Source: a virus
IMG/VR virus record: IMGVR_UViG_3300026094_000036
Location: 1-23,780 of that record
Length of the DNA: 23,780 bases
Strand: one strand, 5' to 3'
Under the pieces are notes generated by a model. The model was not told the DNA's origin. It did no database searches and saw only the letters and a list, made by a program, of their open reading frames with translations. The position numbers and the translations under genes were made by a program. Shown here piece by piece: positions 22,400-23,780 of this stretch (positions are counted from its first letter, which is position 1; every line of letters starts with the position of its first letter).

Positions 22400-23250
22400 A
22401 GAACGTTAGAAAATTGATCCGAGAAATGGTTAGACGGGAATTGGCAACCAACCATGTGCAACCCGTGCGAAGTCCCTTTTCTCATTACTCATATTACAAT
22501 CCGGGGCGTCCATACAGCGACACGTTTCAAGACGTCACCCAACTCTACAACACCACGTACCGTGCAAAACACCATTCATCTCCATTCAAGAAAGTTTCAT
22601 ACTCTGAACCACTGAATATCTTGGTTGCCATTCCAGTGGAAGAAAGCGAATTCAAGTCGCCATTTGTTATTTTCGGATTAAAAGCGGCGCGGGGATATGG
22701 AAAAGATTACCGCTTCTTGGATAAATCCATTCCAGGTTCCGGTGGATATTACATTTCAGAAGAGCAAGCCAATCTCATGTTGATTGACACCAAAAAAGCA
22801 TTGCGTGAGCTAAATCACGATTACATGGGGTTGTTGGGTGATGTGGAACTTAGCGACCAATATCTCAATGAGGGGTTGAAGCGTGAAAAAGCCGTTTCCA
22901 AAGCTCAACAACGATTCTTTGGAATGGTCTATGCCTATAAACAAGGAGACCTTGATCTTGATGATTTGGACGACGATCTTGCAGATCGCGTTAAAAAGGC
23001 TGCTGATGGAATTAGCATGTCCGACGCCAAAGATTATGCCGAGACCGACACCGAAGATTTACCACAGCGAGCGGAGCATTACGTGAGAGAAATGGTCCGT
23101 GAATACATACTGGACAACATCCCACCCCCCAATTCAAATTCCCTGGTTGAACGTATTGAACGCGCATATGGAGACGACATAAAAGATTCCTGTTTTGGAA
23201 ATGCCAATCGCTTGGCTTGGAGCATATTTCGTGAAAAAAATTCCAAATAA
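22396..23250 (+). CDS. Head-region protein with IREMVRRE tag and DUF3008-like segment
   Basis: The protein has 284 residues; ATG overlaps the previous stop (ATGA). The N-terminus (MKNVRKLIREMVRREL) carries the shared tag, and a similar element (YVREMVREYIL) recurs at 229-239. Residues 68-165 form an unrecognised alpha/beta domain. Residues about 166-222 resemble DUF3008, a phage-associated segment: SKAQQRFFGMVYAYKQGDL, then RVKKAADGISMSDAKDYAET. Members usually read SKAQ-x-FMGMV, then (V/I)-x-x-x-A-x-x-M and D-x-x-DFA-x-T. LNE at 157-159 could be a further cleavage site. It is probably an internal head or scaffold-linked protein; function unknown. Confidence 0.65.
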   Translation: MKNVRKLIREMVRRELATNHVQPVRSPFSHYSYYNPGRPYSDTFQDVTQLYNTTYRAKHHSSPFKKVSYSEPLNILVAIPVEESEFKSPFVIFGLKAARGYGKDYRFLDKSIPGSGGYYISEEQANLMLIDTKKALRELNHDYMGLLGDVELSDQYLNEGLKREKAVSKAQQRFFGMVYAYKQGDLDLDDLDDDLADRVKKAADGISMSDAKDYAETDTEDLPQRAEHYVREMVREYILDNIPPPNSNSLVERIERAYGDDIKDSCFGNANRLAWSIFREKNSK

Positions 23251-23266
23251 GGTATGTATCAATGAG

Positions 23267-23317
23267 TTTTGCATGGCATGGTGTCATGCAAAAACGCCCA
23301 TCAATTCAAGTTGATGG
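23267..23317 (+). promoter_or_regulatory. Two tandem hairpins in the leader of the last complete gene
   Basis: TTTTGCATG (23267-23275) pairs with CATGCAAAA (23285-23293), a 9-bp perfect stem with a 9-base loop. It is followed by CCATCAA (23298-23304) and TTGATGG (23311-23317), a 7-bp stem with a 6-base loop. There is no T-run downstream, so these are more likely leader or mRNA-stability structures than a terminator. Upstream in-frame ATGs of the next gene would read through them. Confidence 0.5.
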
Positions 23318-23349
23318 ACCACATCCAAAGTATTTCAAAATATAGCGAT

Positions 23350-23748
23350 ATGAAGTTGACGAACATTGAAATTATAAGAGGACACGAAGCACTGCAAAAA
23401 ATTGAGGAGCGTGATGACCTTGGTGAAAAACTTGTTTGGCCCATCGTGATCAACATGGACGAGTTGGAAAGGGCAAAGAACCGATACGACAAAGCATATG
23501 CAAAATATGTGCAAGATGCAGTCGTTAGAGATGATGACGGAAATCCCGTATATCCAGATGGTGTAGACCCCAACCAAGCAAATGTTGATCCAAAATTCAA
23601 AGACAAACAAGCACTCGTTGACAATTTGAATGAGTTGGCGCAAAAAACAGTTGAGGTTGAAATTGAAACGGTGTCCCGATCCGATTTTAAATCCATTCCT
23701 TCACCCAAGATTCTCCGTAAATTGCGATTCATGATTGAGGAACTCTAA
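23350..23748 (+). CDS. Conserved small protein, unknown function
   Basis: The protein has 132 residues from the ATG at 23350. In-frame ATGs at 23269 and 23314 would be translated through or from the hairpins and are less likely. MKLTNIEIIRGHEALQKIEE, then LVWPIVINMDELERAKNRYD and a long helix, an acidic loop (DDDGNPVYPDGVDPNQAN), then VEVEIETVSRSDFKSIPS. Soluble, with no catalytic motif. Its place between the protease and what should be the scaffold or major capsid gene suggests a head role. The stop is followed by a 12-base A-run and the next ATG. Confidence 0.6.
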   Translation: MKLTNIEIIRGHEALQKIEERDDLGEKLVWPIVINMDELERAKNRYDKAYAKYVQDAVVRDDDGNPVYPDGVDPNQANVDPKFKDKQALVDNLNELAQKTVEVEIETVSRSDFKSIPSPKILRKLRFMIEEL

Positions 23749-23767
23749 AAAAAAAAAACACAATACA

Positions 23768-23780
23768 ATGAATGCAGATT
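23768..23780 (+). CDS. Start of a further gene (3' truncated)
   Basis: ATG at 23768 after A12 and CACAATACA, the usual leader style here; only four codons (MNAD) are inside the window. In T4 gene order the scaffold (22) and capsid (23) genes follow the protease, so it may be one of these, but nothing in the four codons shows it. Confidence 0.4.

Overview
The window looks like part of the late (virion assembly) region of a large T4-like, myovirus-type phage genome. The main evidence is a T4 gp17-type large terminase (12896-14551), a gp20-type portal (16123-18489), a gp21-type prohead protease (21397-22023) and a gp46/Rad50-type recombination ATPase running in from the left edge. Almost all genes are on the + strand, closely packed and often overlapping by a few bases. 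Host inference is indirect. Starts almost never have a Shine-Dalgarno sequence and instead follow A/C-rich leaders, and one exported protein has a signal peptide ending in Ala-Gln. Both traits are typical of Bacteroidota and their phages, so a marine Bacteroidota host is my best guess, not a demonstrated fact.

Layout. 2-844: C-terminal part of the gp46-like ATPase, followed by a rho-independent-type terminator. 917-6191: four virion or fibre-like proteins (an S74 self-cleaving fibre, a protein with a Gly-Asp-Pro repeat tail, a fibre with 19-residue repeats, and a large unrecognised beta-rich protein). 6183-6362 on the minus strand: a 59-codon DUF1289-like gene embedded in an otherwise one-directional region. 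6438-9733: two translationally coupled enzymes, ParB-like plus nucleotidyltransferase, then nucleotidyltransferase plus RNA-ligase-like. 9832-12056: a zinc-ribbon protein and four small proteins, three with membrane or secretion signals, which may be a lysis or envelope cassette. 12115-12887: two small related proteins. 12896-16022: terminase and three small genes. 16123-23748: head morphogenesis block with portal (interrupted by a 151-residue mini-intein), several small putative prohead or internal proteins, the protease and further small genes. A new gene begins at 23768.

How it fits together. Portal, protease and terminase form the head-building and DNA-packaging core. Many small proteins around them begin with a short amphipathic tag containing Ile/Leu-x-Glu, the cleavage signature of T4 gp21. 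I propose they are capsid-targeted internal or scaffold proteins trimmed by the protease. A TATATAATA motif recurs in the longer gaps before head genes and may be the late promoter. The most unusual points are the portal mini-intein, the coupled ParB/nucleotidyltransferase/ligase enzymes, the shared N-terminal tag, the CA-repeat leader at 12068-12110, the antisense DUF1289 gene, and a possible frameshift joining two genes near 14773.
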